This document shows positions 20,453 to 29,959 of a DNA stretch of 64,000 nt, one piece after another. Position 1 is the first letter of the stretch, and each line of letters starts with the position of its first letter. Source of the stretch: CAVRIA01 sp963721115 (lineage in GTDB: Bacteria > Desulfobacterota > Binatia > HRBIN30 > CADEER01); the NCBI GenBank assembly GCA_963721115.1, contig CAVRIA010000024.1, forward strand, positions 36,646-100,645, written 5' to 3'. Under the pieces are notes generated by a model that worked only from the letters and a program-made list of their open reading frames with translations, was not told where the DNA came from and ran no database searches. The position numbers and the translations under genes are program-made.

Positions 20453-20869
20453 ATGCAGCCAGGAAAGCGAGCCACCGAAATGGCCGATGCTTCGCGCGCG
20501 GAAGAGGCGAGCATCCTACTTCCGGAGCAGTTCTGGGGCAGCGGCACGGACCCCCGGCCCGATCCGGAGAAGCGGCTGATGGCCGCCGTGCTCGAGGAAG
20601 CGATCCTGTTGATCCTCAACTACGCCGACAGCTCCTCGATGCAGCGGCGAAAGCTGGTCGCGGAGGCCTATGCGTGGATCACCAGCGACGATCGATCCGG
20701 ACCGTTTTCCTTCGCCACCATCTGCGACGTTTTCGGCCTCGACGTCGAGCCCGTACGGCTGGCAATTGCCGACCTGCGGCTGGGCCGGCGCTGCTACTCC
20801 AACGGTCGGCGTCTGCAGGCCGGCCGCGGACGCCATCGCGTACAAGGCAGCTCGCGCCGGGCGGCGTGA
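20453..20869 (+). CDS. conserved hypothetical protein, helical
   Basis: 138 residues from ATG 20453 (AGGA four bases upstream); ATG 20480 is an alternative. The core AILLILNYADSSSMQRRKLV, AYAWITSDDRSGPFSFATIC and FGLDVEPVRLAIADL resembles a small family seen in deltaproteobacterial genomes, with an acidic SDD, a PFSF turn and a helix-turn-helix-like end. The last pair of helices could bind DNA or a sigma-like surface. That is a guess from shape only. No neighbour hints at a role. Confidence 0.65.
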   Translation: MQPGKRATEMADASRAEEASILLPEQFWGSGTDPRPDPEKRLMAAVLEEAILLILNYADSSSMQRRKLVAEAYAWITSDDRSGPFSFATICDVFGLDVEPVRLAIADLRLGRRCYSNGRRLQAGRGRHRVQGSSRRAA

Positions 20870-20920
20870 GACCCCGAGCGCTGCGGGCCGGTGACACGTC
20901 GCGTCGGGTCAGGCAACGTT

Positions 20921-21238
20921 CTACGAGGTGTGCCGGCCCGCCGCCGTCACCGCTTCGCGTGCGCCTGGCCGCGGCCGGTGCGTCTCCGCCCGCGCCAGGA
21001 ACGGGACGTCGACGTCCGCACCCCTTCCCGCGTGGCGCAGATACCCCCGACAACGACCGAGCTCGTCGAAATAGTTGCCCTGGGCGTCCACCCGTCCGCG
21101 GTAGGCGCCCTGCCGATCATAGAGCTTCTGCCCGCTCACCAGGCTTCCCACCTGTCTCCCTCGCACGTCGAAGTAGCGACCCCGCTCATCGAGATAGCCC
21201 AGGTAGTTTCCGTGTCGGTCGAAATGATAGCGGATCAT
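20921..21238 (-). CDS. 4-fold beta-flower domain protein
   Basis: 105 residues. The first about 70 are four near-repeats of the type [YF]-D-x-x-G-x-Y-x-G-x-[LV]: FDRHGNYLGYLDERGRYFD, VRGRQVGSLVSGQKLYD, RQGAYRGRVDAQGNYFD and a last ELGRCRGYLR. This is the pattern of the 4-fold beta-flower domain, a small symmetric beta protein of unknown role. AAAGGGGGTGAAGAA precedes the ATG, a strong ribosome site. The final 35 residues are low complexity. It runs against both neighbours. Confidence 0.75.
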   Translation of the reverse strand: MIRYHFDRHGNYLGYLDERGRYFDVRGRQVGSLVSGQKLYDRQGAYRGRVDAQGNYFDELGRCRGYLRHAGRGADVDVPFLARAETHRPRPGAREAVTAAGRHTS

Positions 21239-21528
21239 TCTTCACCCCCTTTCGTACTCGACCCACTCGCACGTCTTGGTTGCTGCATCCGGCCTTGACG
21301 TTATCGTCGCCCGCCAGTGTCCCCTATCTCTCTCCGCCCTCGCCAGGCGAACTCTCTTCACATACTCTAGAAGGAACGTCGACTTTTGGTAAGCTTATAC
21401 TCCCTGCGCGGCCGGTTGCCTACCCCGAACGACGTCAGGAGCATTCGATCCGACATGGCAGAGCTTCGCCGCCGGGCACCTTGAAACCGGGCGGCGGGGA
21501 GTGGCAAATGGCTGCCGAGGAGAACGTC

Positions 21529-21891
21529 ATGCCAGAGCTCATCGCATCGCCCACGCGCATCGAGGCCGCGGGAACCAAACCGAAGCTCATCGACGAGTAC
21601 GTCGGCCGAGTGAACTCGAGCACCGAGAGCGTGAGCATCGCTCACATGAGGTCGCCGGCGGGGTGGACCGAGCCGCGACAGCGCCCGGAGTTTCACGAGT
21701 ACACCGTCGTCCTGCGCGGCGTGCTGCGGCTGGAGCACGATGGGGGTTCCATGGACGTCCGTGCCGGGCAGGCGGTGATCGCGGCGCCCGGCGAGTGGGT
21801 CCGCTACAGCACCCCCTCGCCCGAAGGTGCGGAGTACGTCGCTGTCTGTGTCCCGGCGTTCTCTCCGGCCACGGTACATCGAGAGGAGTAG
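21529..21891 (+). CDS. single-domain cupin protein
   Basis: 120 residues from ATG 21529 (AGGAG eight bases upstream; ATG 21508 is also possible). A RmlC-like barrel is visible: PEFHEYTVVLRGVLRLEHDG and VRAGQAVIAAPGEWVRYSTP. The first metal motif is reduced to one His and a Glu, so the metal site, if any, is incomplete. The start ELIASPTRIEAAG-KPKLIDEYVGRVN is shared by a widespread small cupin group of unknown ligand. glgC follows by 86 bases. Confidence 0.8.
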   Translation: MPELIASPTRIEAAGTKPKLIDEYVGRVNSSTESVSIAHMRSPAGWTEPRQRPEFHEYTVVLRGVLRLEHDGGSMDVRAGQAVIAAPGEWVRYSTPSPEGAEYVAVCVPAFSPATVHREE

Positions 21892-21977
21892 CCGCCGGGG
21901 AATTCGCACTCCGCGGAGAAAGGAATGCCCTGGGGCGGGACGACCAAGCGGTTCACAATGGAAGGGAGTCCGGAGCG

Positions 21978-23316
21978 ATGATCGACACCCTGGTCATGGT
22001 CATGGCCGGCGGCAAGGGCGAGCGCCTCTACCCGCTGACGCGGGACCGCGCCAAGCCGGCGGTGCCGTTCGGCGGACGCTACCGGATCATCGATTTCGTG
22101 CTGAGCAACTTCATCAACAGCGGCTTTTTTCGGGTCAAGGTCCTCACCCAGTACCGCAGCAATTCACTTCTCATCCACCTGTCGCGCGGCTTCAACTTCG
22201 GCTCCATGACGGAGCACTACGTCGACGCCATCCCGGCCCAGCAGGGAGTGGGGGACTTCGGCTGGTATGCCGGCACGGCCGACGCGATCTTTCAGAACCT
22301 CGGCGTCGTCCACGACGAGGTGCCGCGGACCGTCGCGGTCTTTGGCGGCGACCACATCTACAAGATGGACGTCCGTCAGATGCTCTTCTACCACCGACAA
22401 CGCGAGGCTGCCTGCACGGTTGCCGCGCTGCCGTACGATCGGGATGCCGCGGCGGGACAGTTCGGGATCATCGAGGTCGACAGCGACTGGCGTATCATCG
22501 GCTTCGAGGAGAAACCGATGGATCCCAAGCCCATTCCGGGGATGCCGAGCAAGGCACTGGTGTCGATGGGAAACTACCTGTTCGATACCCGCGTGCTCGG
22601 CAAGGTCCTGTCCGACGATCACGCCGACCCGCACTCGAGTCACGACTTCGGCAAGGACGTCATCCCGGCGATGATCCGCCGCGACCCGGTCTACGCCTAC
22701 AACTTTCTCGACAACATCGTGTCGGGAGAAGACGAACGCGGGCGCGGGTACTGGCGGGACGTCGGTACCATCGACGCCTACTTCGAGGCGACGATGGACC
22801 TGCGCAGCGTCTCCCCATTCCTCAATCTCTACAACTACAACTGGCCGATCCGTTCTGCCCTGCTCCAATACCCTCCGGCCAAGTTCGTCTTCGACGCCGA
22901 CGGTCGCCGCGGCCTGGCCATCGACAGCATCATCGCCAATGGCACCATCGTCTCCGGAGCGCGGGTGTCCAACAGTGTGATCTTCAACAACGTATTCGTC
23001 CACAGCTACTGCCAGATCGACGAGAGCATCCTGATGCAGGGCTGCAACGTCGGGCGCAGCGTCCGTCTGCGGAAGGTGATCTGCGACAAGTACGTGACGA
23101 TCGAGGACGGCACCGTCATCGGCGAGGATCCGGCTGCCGACGCACAGCGCTTCTACGTGAGCCCCGGATGGAGTGATCGTCATTTCCAAGGGCGCAATCG
23201 TTCCACGCCGCGGCCCCGTCATGCAGAGCACCTCTCTGCCTCCGCCGGGCAGCCTGCAGCCGCGCTTGCATGAGCCGGGGGCCGTGATCATCACTCCGGA
23301 GACGCACGAGATGTGA
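21978..23316 (+). CDS. glgC: glucose-1-phosphate adenylyltransferase GlgC, frameshifted near the 3' end
   Basis: Makes ADP-glucose for glycogen. The nucleotidyltransferase domain is clear: MAGGKGERLYPLTRDRAKPA, GTADAIFQN, FGGDHIYKMD, the sugar-phosphate part FGIIEVD and GFEEKP, then left-handed beta-helix repeats (IDSIIANGTIVSGARVSNSVI). At 23165-23172 the frame slips: the annotated frame ends in an unrelated tail at 23273. One base less would continue as GVIVISKGAIV and end at TGA 23314, the normal C-terminus (about 445 residues). ATG 21978 has CGGAG upstream. No glgA or glgB lies nearby. Confidence 0.9.
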
Positions 23317-23477
23317 GTCGCCGTTCGGCCGCCGTGCTCCCGCGCCTCGAGGAAGCACACACGGTGCCGGGGAAAGATGGACGGCTGGTCGCGAAGACGA
23401 CGCGCAGCCGCCGCTCCCCTCGGCCTGGGGGTGAGCGCCGCCTTGCATCGACGCCTGCGAATCGATAGCGCGATGGC

Positions 23478-24383
23478 GTGACGAGCGCGGTCCACGTTCC
23501 CGTCCTGTTGGACGAGGTACTCCACCATCTCGCTCCGCGTTCCGGGGCGCGCTACGTCGATGCCACGGTCGACGGTGGAGGGCACTGCGCCGCGCTGCTC
23601 GAGGCCAGCGCTCCGGACGGGCACGTGCTCGGCATCGATCGCGATCCGGAGATCGTGACAGCCCTACGCGTGATGCGTTGCGCGGAAGTCGACGACGGCC
23701 GCCTTGCGCTCGCGGTCGGGAACTTCCGCGAGCTGAGCCGCATCCTCGCTGCGCATCACTTCGTCCCCGTCGACGGTGTCCTCTTCGACCTCGGCCTCAG
23801 CTCGTTTCATCTCGAGGTCAGCGGGCGCGGCTTCAGCTTCGCGCGCCGCGAGCCACTCGACATGCGTTTCGACCCGGAGGACGATCGGCTGGAGACGGCA
23901 AAGGACATCCTCGCCACACGCGACGCCGAGGAGCTGACCGCCGTCCTGCGCGATTACGGAGAGGAACGCTTCGCCTCGCGCATCGCCCGGACGATCGTCG
24001 CGCGGCGGCGCGAGCAACCGATCGAGAGCACCGAGCAGCTCTTTGCCGCCATTCAGATGGCCCTCCCCGCCAAGGTTCGCTGGCGCGCCGCGCGCCACGC
24101 CGCGCGTGTCTTCCAGGCCCTGCGGATTGCCGCCAACGACGAGCTCGACGCCGTCGCCGAGGTGCTGCCGCAGGCGCTGTCCGTTCTCGCGCCGGGCGGG
24201 CGGATGGTGGTGATCGCCTTTCACTCCCTGGAGGATCGGCTGGTCAAGAACTTCTTTCGCGACGAGCAGAAAGCGGGTCGCTTGCGGGTGCTCACCCGCA
24301 AGCCGGTGCAGCCCACGGCGGAGGAGATCGCCGCCAACCCTCGCGCGGCGAGCGCCAAGCTGCGCGCCGCCGAGCGGTCGTGA
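23478..24383 (+). CDS. rsmH: 16S rRNA (cytosine(1402)-N4)-methyltransferase RsmH
   Basis: 301 residues. HVPVLLDEVL starts the protein, VDATVDGGGHC is the AdoMet loop, FDLGLSSFHLE and GFSFARREPLDMRFD are the family core, and VIAFHSLEDRLVKNFF the C-terminal motif. It methylates C1402 in the ribosomal decoding centre. It starts at GTG 23478. rsmH is usually the first or second gene of the dcw division cluster; here it is alone, followed by convergent genes, so it has been separated from mraZ and ftsL. Confidence 0.95.
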   Translation: MTSAVHVPVLLDEVLHHLAPRSGARYVDATVDGGGHCAALLEASAPDGHVLGIDRDPEIVTALRVMRCAEVDDGRLALAVGNFRELSRILAAHHFVPVDGVLFDLGLSSFHLEVSGRGFSFARREPLDMRFDPEDDRLETAKDILATRDAEELTAVLRDYGEERFASRIARTIVARRREQPIESTEQLFAAIQMALPAKVRWRAARHAARVFQALRIAANDELDAVAEVLPQALSVLAPGGRMVVIAFHSLEDRLVKNFFRDEQKAGRLRVLTRKPVQPTAEEIAANPRAASAKLRAAERS

Positions 24384-24397
24384 GCGGAGCCCCGGGG

Positions 24398-24748
24398 TCA
24401 GCCGCCGGCCGCCTCGCGCAGGATGGCGGCGACATGCTCGCGCAGGCTGCCGGTGCGGCGACCATAGCGGCTGCGCGTGGAGAGAGCGATCTCCTTGCCG
24501 ACGACGTCCGCTGCAATCAGATCGCTGATGAACCGACACATGGCCTCTCGCATTCGCTGCTGGCGCAGGCGCACCCTCGCGTCGCGCTGCTGGGGGGTCA
24601 GGCCGGCCGCGCGCGGGTCCGGCAGAGACTCCTTCATCAGCTCCTTCAGGACACGGCGCAAGCGCAGCTCCCAGCCCGGGGGCAAGCTCACAACGAACTC
24701 GCCGGTTCGTCGGCCGGGGCGTGTCTTGATCGGTGTTGCGCGGGTCAT
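24398..24748 (-). CDS. hypothetical protein, basic and helical
   Basis: 116 residues, rich in Arg, with two predicted helices (WELRLRRVLKELMKESL and DARVRLRQQRMREAMCRFI). No family recognised. It converges with rsmH and lies 57 bases downstream of the rsmI start region's 3' side, on the same strand as rsmI. The start has no clear ribosome site. The overall Arg content is high for this genome, but the frame has good codon-like third-position GC. Confidence 0.45.
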   Translation of the reverse strand: MTRATPIKTRPGRRTGEFVVSLPPGWELRLRRVLKELMKESLPDPRAAGLTPQQRDARVRLRQQRMREAMCRFISDLIAADVVGKEIALSTRSRYGRRTGSLREHVAAILREAAGG

Positions 24749-24805
24749 GAACGTTCTGTGGCTAGCAGAGTCGCCGAGTCTTTGTCCATTGAAATCACCC
24801 GGTTC

Positions 24806-25645
24806 TCAACGCGTTCCCTCTTCCGTCTCGAGACCGAGACGATAGAGATCGCGCACCGACCAGCCGCTCTCCGCGGCCAGCAGTCGCGCCGCCTGTTTCA
24901 GGCCCAGGCCCTCGGCGCGCAAGCGGCGCAGGCTGGTTCGCATGTCCTCCGGCGTTCGCTCCGGCACCGCTTCGCCCGCCGCCGCGATCAGGAGCACCAC
25001 CTCGCCGCGCCAGGCGCGATCTCCCGAGCGCGAGGCGAGGTCGATCGCCGTGCCGCGCAGGAACTCCTCGTGCAACTTGGTCAGCTCCCGGGCGACCACC
25101 ACGTTGCGTTCTCCGAGGGCGGCTGCCAGGTCCTGCAGCGAGGCGGTCAGGCGCCGCGCCGTCTCGAAGCATACGACCGTGCGCGCCTCGGGGCGCAGGC
25201 CCGCGTAGAAGGCCCGGCGGGCCGCCGGCCGGGCGGGAACGAAACCTTCGAACGCGAAGCGATCGGTCGGCAGCGCGGACGCGCTGAGCGCCGCCGTGAC
25301 CGCCGACGGTCCGGGAATGGGCGTCACGCGCAAGCCGGCGGCGACGGCCGCACACACCAGTCGATAGCCGGGATCGGCAATCCCGGGTGTGCCGGCATCG
25401 GCGATGAGGGCGATGCTGTCGCCGGCCTCGATGCGCTCGACCAGGCGCGGTGCCTTCTGCCGTTCGACCTGGTCGTAGTAGCTGATGAGGGGCGTGCGGA
25501 TGTCGTAGTGCGCGAGCAGCTTGCGGCTGTGTCGGGTGTCCTCGGCGGCGATCAGAGCGACCTCCTTGAGGATCCGCACCGCACGAAAGCTCATGTCCTC
25601 GAGGTTGCCGAGCGGCGTAGCGACGACGTAGAGCGTCCCGGACAT
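24806..25645 (-). CDS. rsmI: 16S rRNA (cytidine(1402)-2'-O)-methyltransferase RsmI
   Basis: 279 residues of the tetrapyrrole-methylase fold: LYVVATPLGNLEDMSFRAV at the start, AAEDTRHSRKLL, SYYDQ, IADAGTPGIADPGYRLV and PIPGPSA, all diagnostic. It 2'-O-methylates C1402, the same nucleotide modified by RsmH, encoded 400 bases away on the opposite strand. ATG 25645 is the natural start; longer readings add non-family sequence. Confidence 0.95.
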   Translation of the reverse strand: MSGTLYVVATPLGNLEDMSFRAVRILKEVALIAAEDTRHSRKLLAHYDIRTPLISYYDQVERQKAPRLVERIEAGDSIALIADAGTPGIADPGYRLVCAAVAAGLRVTPIPGPSAVTAALSASALPTDRFAFEGFVPARPAARRAFYAGLRPEARTVVCFETARRLTASLQDLAAALGERNVVVARELTKLHEEFLRGTAIDLASRSGDRAWRGEVVLLIAAAGEAVPERTPEDMRTSLRRLRAEGLGLKQAARLLAAESGWSVRDLYRLGLETEEGTR

Positions 25646-25772
25646 TGTCCGATGACACTTCACGGCGTGAAGCAATGCAAGCCGGCCGTTCTGTGTGGCA
25701 ACCCCTTCCGAGCGGAATCGCTTCCGCCAACGACCCGGCGCGACCGCCCCGATGCCGTCATGTTGGGCCGCC

Positions 25773-26879
25773 TCAGTGGAGCGCCATCGGATGGGCGTCG
25801 GCGCGCGGCAGCCGTCGGCCTTCGCCCCAGACGCCCGGGATAGGGGTCCGGCAGGTGCTACAACGACCGTCGTCGATCTGCAGGAGAGCGACGCGGAACC
25901 CGCGTCGCGCGACGACGACCGTGCCGCAGGACGGGCAGCGGGTGTCTTCCAGATCACCCACCTGGCCGGGGAGGTTGCCCGCGTATACGTAGCGCAAGCC
26001 CGCCTCGCGTCCCAACGCGACGGCGCGCTGCAAGGTCGGCGGGCGCGTCGCTCGGCGGTCTATCATCTTGTACTCGGGATGGAAGGCCGTGACGTGCCAC
26101 GGGATGTCGCGCGACACGGAGGCGAGAAACTCGGCCACGCGGCGGAGCTCCGCATCGGAATCGTTGAAGCCGGGAACCACGAGAGTGACCACCTCGACCC
26201 AGAAGCCCCGGCCAACCAGCCCGCAGATCGTGTCCAGCACGTTCTGTAGCACGCCGCCCAGCTTGCGGTAGCTGCGGTCCTCGAAGCTCTTGAGGTCTAC
26301 CTTGTAGAGATCGACCCACGGCCGCAGATAGTCCAGAACTTCCTCGGTGCCGTTGCCGTTCGAGACGTATCCGGTGGCGAGGCCGCACGCCTTGGCGACG
26401 CGAAAGACCTCGACCGCCCACTCACTGGTGACGAGGGGCTCGTTGTAGGTGCTGACCAGGATCTCGGCTCCCTGGGCGAGCGCCAGGTCGACGAGCTGCT
26501 CGGGCTCCATTCGTCGGATGGGTGCCAGGGCGTCGGGATCGCGAAGGGCCTGTGAGGTCACCCAGTTCTGGCAGTACGCGCAATGGAGGTCGCAGCCGAG
26601 CATGCCGAAGCTGAGCGCCAGCGCGCCGGGCCGGACGTGGAAGAAGGGCTTCTTCTCGACCGGATCGCACTGCAGGGCGCCGACGTAGCCCCGTGGGACG
26701 CGAAGGCGGCCGGCACGATTGAAGCGGACCTTGCACACCCCGACCTTGCCCTCGGGCAGGTAGCAGCGGTGGCCGCAGGCCACGCACCGAAGCGCCTGCT
26801 CCGGCAGCCGCTCGACCAGGGTGCCGTTCGCAGTCTCGCCCTCGAGCGCGGATCGCAGCGGCGTCGTTCCTCGATTCAC
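25773..26879 (-). CDS. amrS: AmmeMemoRadiSam system radical SAM enzyme AmrS
   Basis: 368 residues from GTG 26879. An N-terminal zinc-like CVACGHRC...CKVR precedes the radical-SAM cluster motif CDLHCAYC near residue 107. SYNEP-type STYNEPLVTSEW, GYVSNGN and DLYKVDLKSF follow, and the C-terminus adds CPSCG and CSTC, also probable metal ligands. It is the radical SAM member of the AmmeMemoRadiSam trio; chemistry unknown. The Memo and AMMECR1 partners are not in this window. Confidence 0.9.
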   Translation of the reverse strand: MNRGTTPLRSALEGETANGTLVERLPEQALRCVACGHRCYLPEGKVGVCKVRFNRAGRLRVPRGYVGALQCDPVEKKPFFHVRPGALALSFGMLGCDLHCAYCQNWVTSQALRDPDALAPIRRMEPEQLVDLALAQGAEILVSTYNEPLVTSEWAVEVFRVAKACGLATGYVSNGNGTEEVLDYLRPWVDLYKVDLKSFEDRSYRKLGGVLQNVLDTICGLVGRGFWVEVVTLVVPGFNDSDAELRRVAEFLASVSRDIPWHVTAFHPEYKMIDRRATRPPTLQRAVALGREAGLRYVYAGNLPGQVGDLEDTRCPSCGTVVVARRGFRVALLQIDDGRCSTCRTPIPGVWGEGRRLPRADAHPMALH

Positions 26880-26888
26880 GGACGAAGC

Positions 26889-27911
26889 TTAGAGATGGGG
26901 GTCCTCAGCCGCAATGGCTCGCGGCGCGACGGCTTCGACCCCGGCCTCCGCCCCGGCACGCGCCGCGGCGTAGCACGCATCCGCGACGGCGACCGCCCTC
27001 AACCCTTCCTCGATCGGGACGGGCATCCGCTCTCCGGTACGCAAGGCCAACGCAAAGTCGCGCAAGACCTCGCGAACGGTGGCCGCCGGCTCCCCGAGTC
27101 GAATCGGCCGCGCCTTGGCTCCGACGACGAGCTCGGCGCGGTGCAGCACGTGGTCGCCGCTGAGAGTCCCCTTCTCGCCCGCCAGCTCCAAGTGCCCGTT
27201 GCGCCCGCCGGCGGTGCGGGCGCAGGACACGGTGGCGAGCGCGGCGCCACCCTGCAGGCGGATCGAGGCGGCGAAGTTGTCTTCCGTGCGACGGGTGTGG
27301 ACCGAGCCCATCTGACACGTGACCCGCTCCGCCTCCAACCCCGTCAGGACGTGCATCAGGTCGAACGCATGCACGCCGGTGTGGAGCGTGATGCCGCCAC
27401 CGGACACGGCGGGATCGTCGAGCCAAGCGAGCGGAGAGGGCTCGAAGCGCTGCGTGAAATTGAGCGAATGCACGGGACCGATCACTTCTCGGTGCGCCGC
27501 GAAGGCCCGCACGACGGCGTTGTAGCGCAGCGTCTGCGCCACCATTACCCGCACCGGGTAGGCGCGCAGCACGTCGAGCAGAGCCCGACCGGCCTGCAGG
27601 TTCGGCGCGGCCGGCTTCTCCAGCAGTACCGGAAGACCGGCGCGCGCCGCGCAGGTCACGACGGCGAGGTGGAGGGTCGGCGGCACGACGGCCACGACGC
27701 CGTCGATCCCCCCGGCAGCGATCAGCTCGCGGAAATCGGCATACGGACGGGCACCGAACTCGCGCGCGGCGGCTGCCAGCTTCTCCGGATCGCGGCGCGA
27801 AACCGCAGCCAGCTCGACCCCCGGCAGATCGTCTCGGATGTGACGGGCGTAGCGCGAGCCGTGCTTGCCCGTTCCGATCAGGCCGAGTCGCAAGATGCGT
27901 TGCGCGGGCAC
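26889..27911 (-). CDS. Gfo/Idh/MocA family NAD(P)-dependent oxidoreductase
   Basis: 340 residues. Rossmann motif LGLIGTGKHGSRYARHI at the start, then VVPPTLHL and the catalytic-region motif LLEKPAA typical of the family, and a C-terminal alpha/beta substrate domain with GGGITLHTGVHAFDLMHVL. Substrate is probably a sugar or polyol derivative. GTG 27911 with GGAGAGAAG upstream is the start. It is followed ten bases on by amrS, so the two may be cotranscribed, though a shared role is not obvious. Confidence 0.9.
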   Translation of the reverse strand: MPAQRILRLGLIGTGKHGSRYARHIRDDLPGVELAAVSRRDPEKLAAAAREFGARPYADFRELIAAGGIDGVVAVVPPTLHLAVVTCAARAGLPVLLEKPAAPNLQAGRALLDVLRAYPVRVMVAQTLRYNAVVRAFAAHREVIGPVHSLNFTQRFEPSPLAWLDDPAVSGGGITLHTGVHAFDLMHVLTGLEAERVTCQMGSVHTRRTEDNFAASIRLQGGAALATVSCARTAGGRNGHLELAGEKGTLSGDHVLHRAELVVGAKARPIRLGEPAATVREVLRDFALALRTGERMPVPIEEGLRAVAVADACYAAARAGAEAGVEAVAPRAIAAEDPHL

Positions 27912-27982
27912 CTTCTCTCCCTCTCACCGAGCCGATCACGCGGGCGCGCGCGTTCGCCCGAGGTCGCGGCTCGTCGCCGTGA

Positions 27983-29959
27983 TCACGCCGCCCCGGCCTG
28001 GCGCCCGCGCCGCGCCGCAATGAGCCCGACGATGTCCGCGATGATCGCCGTCAGCGACGACTCGCCGGGCGTGTAGATTCTCGCCACGCCGCACTCCTCG
28101 AGCTGCGCGCGGTCGGCGTCGGGAATGATGCCGCCGACGACGAGAGGGACTCCGCCCGCCCCCTTCTCTCGGAGCAGCCGGGCGATGCGGGGAATCAGCG
28201 TCATGTGCGACCCGGAATGAATGGAGAGACCGATGGCGTCGACGTCCTCGTCGACGGCCGACGCCACGATCTGCTCCGGAGTCAAACGGATTCCCTGGTA
28301 GATCACCTCGAATCCCGCATCCTTGGCGCGCACCGCCACCTGCTCGGCCCCGTTCGAATGACCGTCCAGGCCGGGTTTGCCGACCAGCAACCGCAGGGGA
28401 TGTCCGACGCTCGCCGCCACCGCCGCGGTTCGCTCCCGCAGTGCCTCCAGCGAGTCGCTGCGCGGCGCCGGGCCCGCCCCCTGCAGGCCTGTCGGGGCGC
28501 GGAACTCGCCGAAAATGCGGCGCAGCGTACCCGCCCATTCTCCGGTCGTGACTCCCGCCTTCGCCGCCTCGATCGACGCCGGCATGATGTTGGTGCCTTG
28601 GCGGGCGGCGTCTTCCAGAAGTCGCAGCGCGCCGGCGACCGCCGCGGCGCTGCGCTGCCCGCGAAAAGCGCGCAGCCGTTCGACCTGACGCCGCTCCGCG
28701 GCCGGATCGACCGTCAGGATGCTGTCCAGGCCGCTGGCCACCAGTGGCGATGGCTCGTGCTCGGTGAAGACGTTGACGCCGACCACCGGCAGCTCTCCCG
28801 CCTCGATGCGGCGCTGCCGCTCCGAGTGGCTCGCCACCAACGCCTGTTTCATGACATCGATGGCGTTCTCCGCGCCGCCGAGCGCCTCGATTCGCGCCAA
28901 CTCCGCCACGGCATCGCGCATGAGCTGGTCCACCTTCTCCTCGATGACCGTCGACCCGGCGAAGAGATCGGCATCGTACTCGAGCAGGTCGGTTTCGTAC
29001 GCCATGACCTGTTGGATGCGCAGCGACCACTGCTGATCCCAGGGGCGCGGCAGGCCGAGAGCCTCGTTCCAGGCCGGCAGCTGCACGGAGCGAGCGCGCG
29101 CCTCCTTCGACAGAACGACCGCGAGCATCTCCAGCACGATGCGCTGCACGTTGTTCTCCGGCTGCTGTGCGGTCAGACCGAGCGAGTTGACCTGCACACC
29201 GTAGCGGAAGCGCCGCTGCTTGGGGTCCTCGACGTCGTAACGCTCGCGCGTCAGGCGGTCCCACAGGCGCACGAACGCCTTCATCTTGCAGAGCTCCTCG
29301 ACGAAGCGGATGCCGGCATTGACGAAGAAGGACAGGCGGCCGACCACCTCGGAGACGGATACGTCCGGGCGAGCGCGGACCCGATCGAGCACAGCGAACG
29401 CGTTGGCCAGCGTGAACGCGATCTCCTGCACGGGCGTGGCGCCGGCCTCCTGCAGGTGGTAGCTGCAAACGTTCATCGGGTTCCAGCGCGGCATATGCCG
29501 GACGGTGAACTCGATCGTGTCGGCGGTGAGTCGCAGCGACGGCTCGGGCGGGAAGGCGTACGTGCCGCGCGACAGGAACTCCTTCAGGATGTCGTTCTGC
29601 GTCGTTCCCCGCAGCTCGCGCGGATTCGCCTGCTGCCGCTCGGCGACCGCGACGTACAGCGCCAGCAGCCACGCCGCGGTGGCGTTGATGGTCATCGAGG
29701 TGTTCATCTTCGCCAGCGGAATGCCGTCGAAGAGCGCCTCCATGTCGGCAATGTGGCTGATCGGAACGCCGACCTTGCCGACCTCGCCCGCCGCCATCGG
29801 CTCGTCGGAGTCGAAGCCGGTCTGCGTCGGCAGGTCGAAGGCGACACTCAATCCGGTCTGGCCCTTGCCGAGATTCGTACGGAAGAGAGCGTTCGCCGCA
29901 CGCGGGTCCGTGTGTCCCGCGTAGGTTCGCATGAGCCATGTTTCAGGGCGGTGCACCAT
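27983..29959 (-). CDS. ecm: ethylmalonyl-CoA mutase-type B12-dependent acyl-CoA mutase (Ecm/MeaA)
   Basis: 658 residues, catalytic barrel and cobalamin domain in one chain. The barrel matches the Ecm/MeaA group closely: RTYAGH, KGQTGLSVAFDLPTQTG, SMTINATAAWLLALY, MNVCSYHLQEAGATP, NSLGLTAQQPENN, NEALGLPRPWDQQWS. The B12 domain has KPGLDGHSNGAEQ (DxHxxG), GLSIHSGSHM and VVGGIIP. It would interconvert ethylmalonyl-CoA and methylsuccinyl-CoA, or a similar branched pair. No ccr, mcd or MeaB-type chaperone gene is near. It is divergent from the next acyl-CoA genes. Confidence 0.87.
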   Translation of the reverse strand: MVHRPETWLMRTYAGHTDPRAANALFRTNLGKGQTGLSVAFDLPTQTGFDSDEPMAAGEVGKVGVPISHIADMEALFDGIPLAKMNTSMTINATAAWLLALYVAVAERQQANPRELRGTTQNDILKEFLSRGTYAFPPEPSLRLTADTIEFTVRHMPRWNPMNVCSYHLQEAGATPVQEIAFTLANAFAVLDRVRARPDVSVSEVVGRLSFFVNAGIRFVEELCKMKAFVRLWDRLTRERYDVEDPKQRRFRYGVQVNSLGLTAQQPENNVQRIVLEMLAVVLSKEARARSVQLPAWNEALGLPRPWDQQWSLRIQQVMAYETDLLEYDADLFAGSTVIEEKVDQLMRDAVAELARIEALGGAENAIDVMKQALVASHSERQRRIEAGELPVVGVNVFTEHEPSPLVASGLDSILTVDPAAERRQVERLRAFRGQRSAAAVAGALRLLEDAARQGTNIMPASIEAAKAGVTTGEWAGTLRRIFGEFRAPTGLQGAGPAPRSDSLEALRERTAAVAASVGHPLRLLVGKPGLDGHSNGAEQVAVRAKDAGFEVIYQGIRLTPEQIVASAVDEDVDAIGLSIHSGSHMTLIPRIARLLREKGAGGVPLVVGGIIPDADRAQLEECGVARIYTPGESSLTAIIADIVGLIAARRGRQAGAA

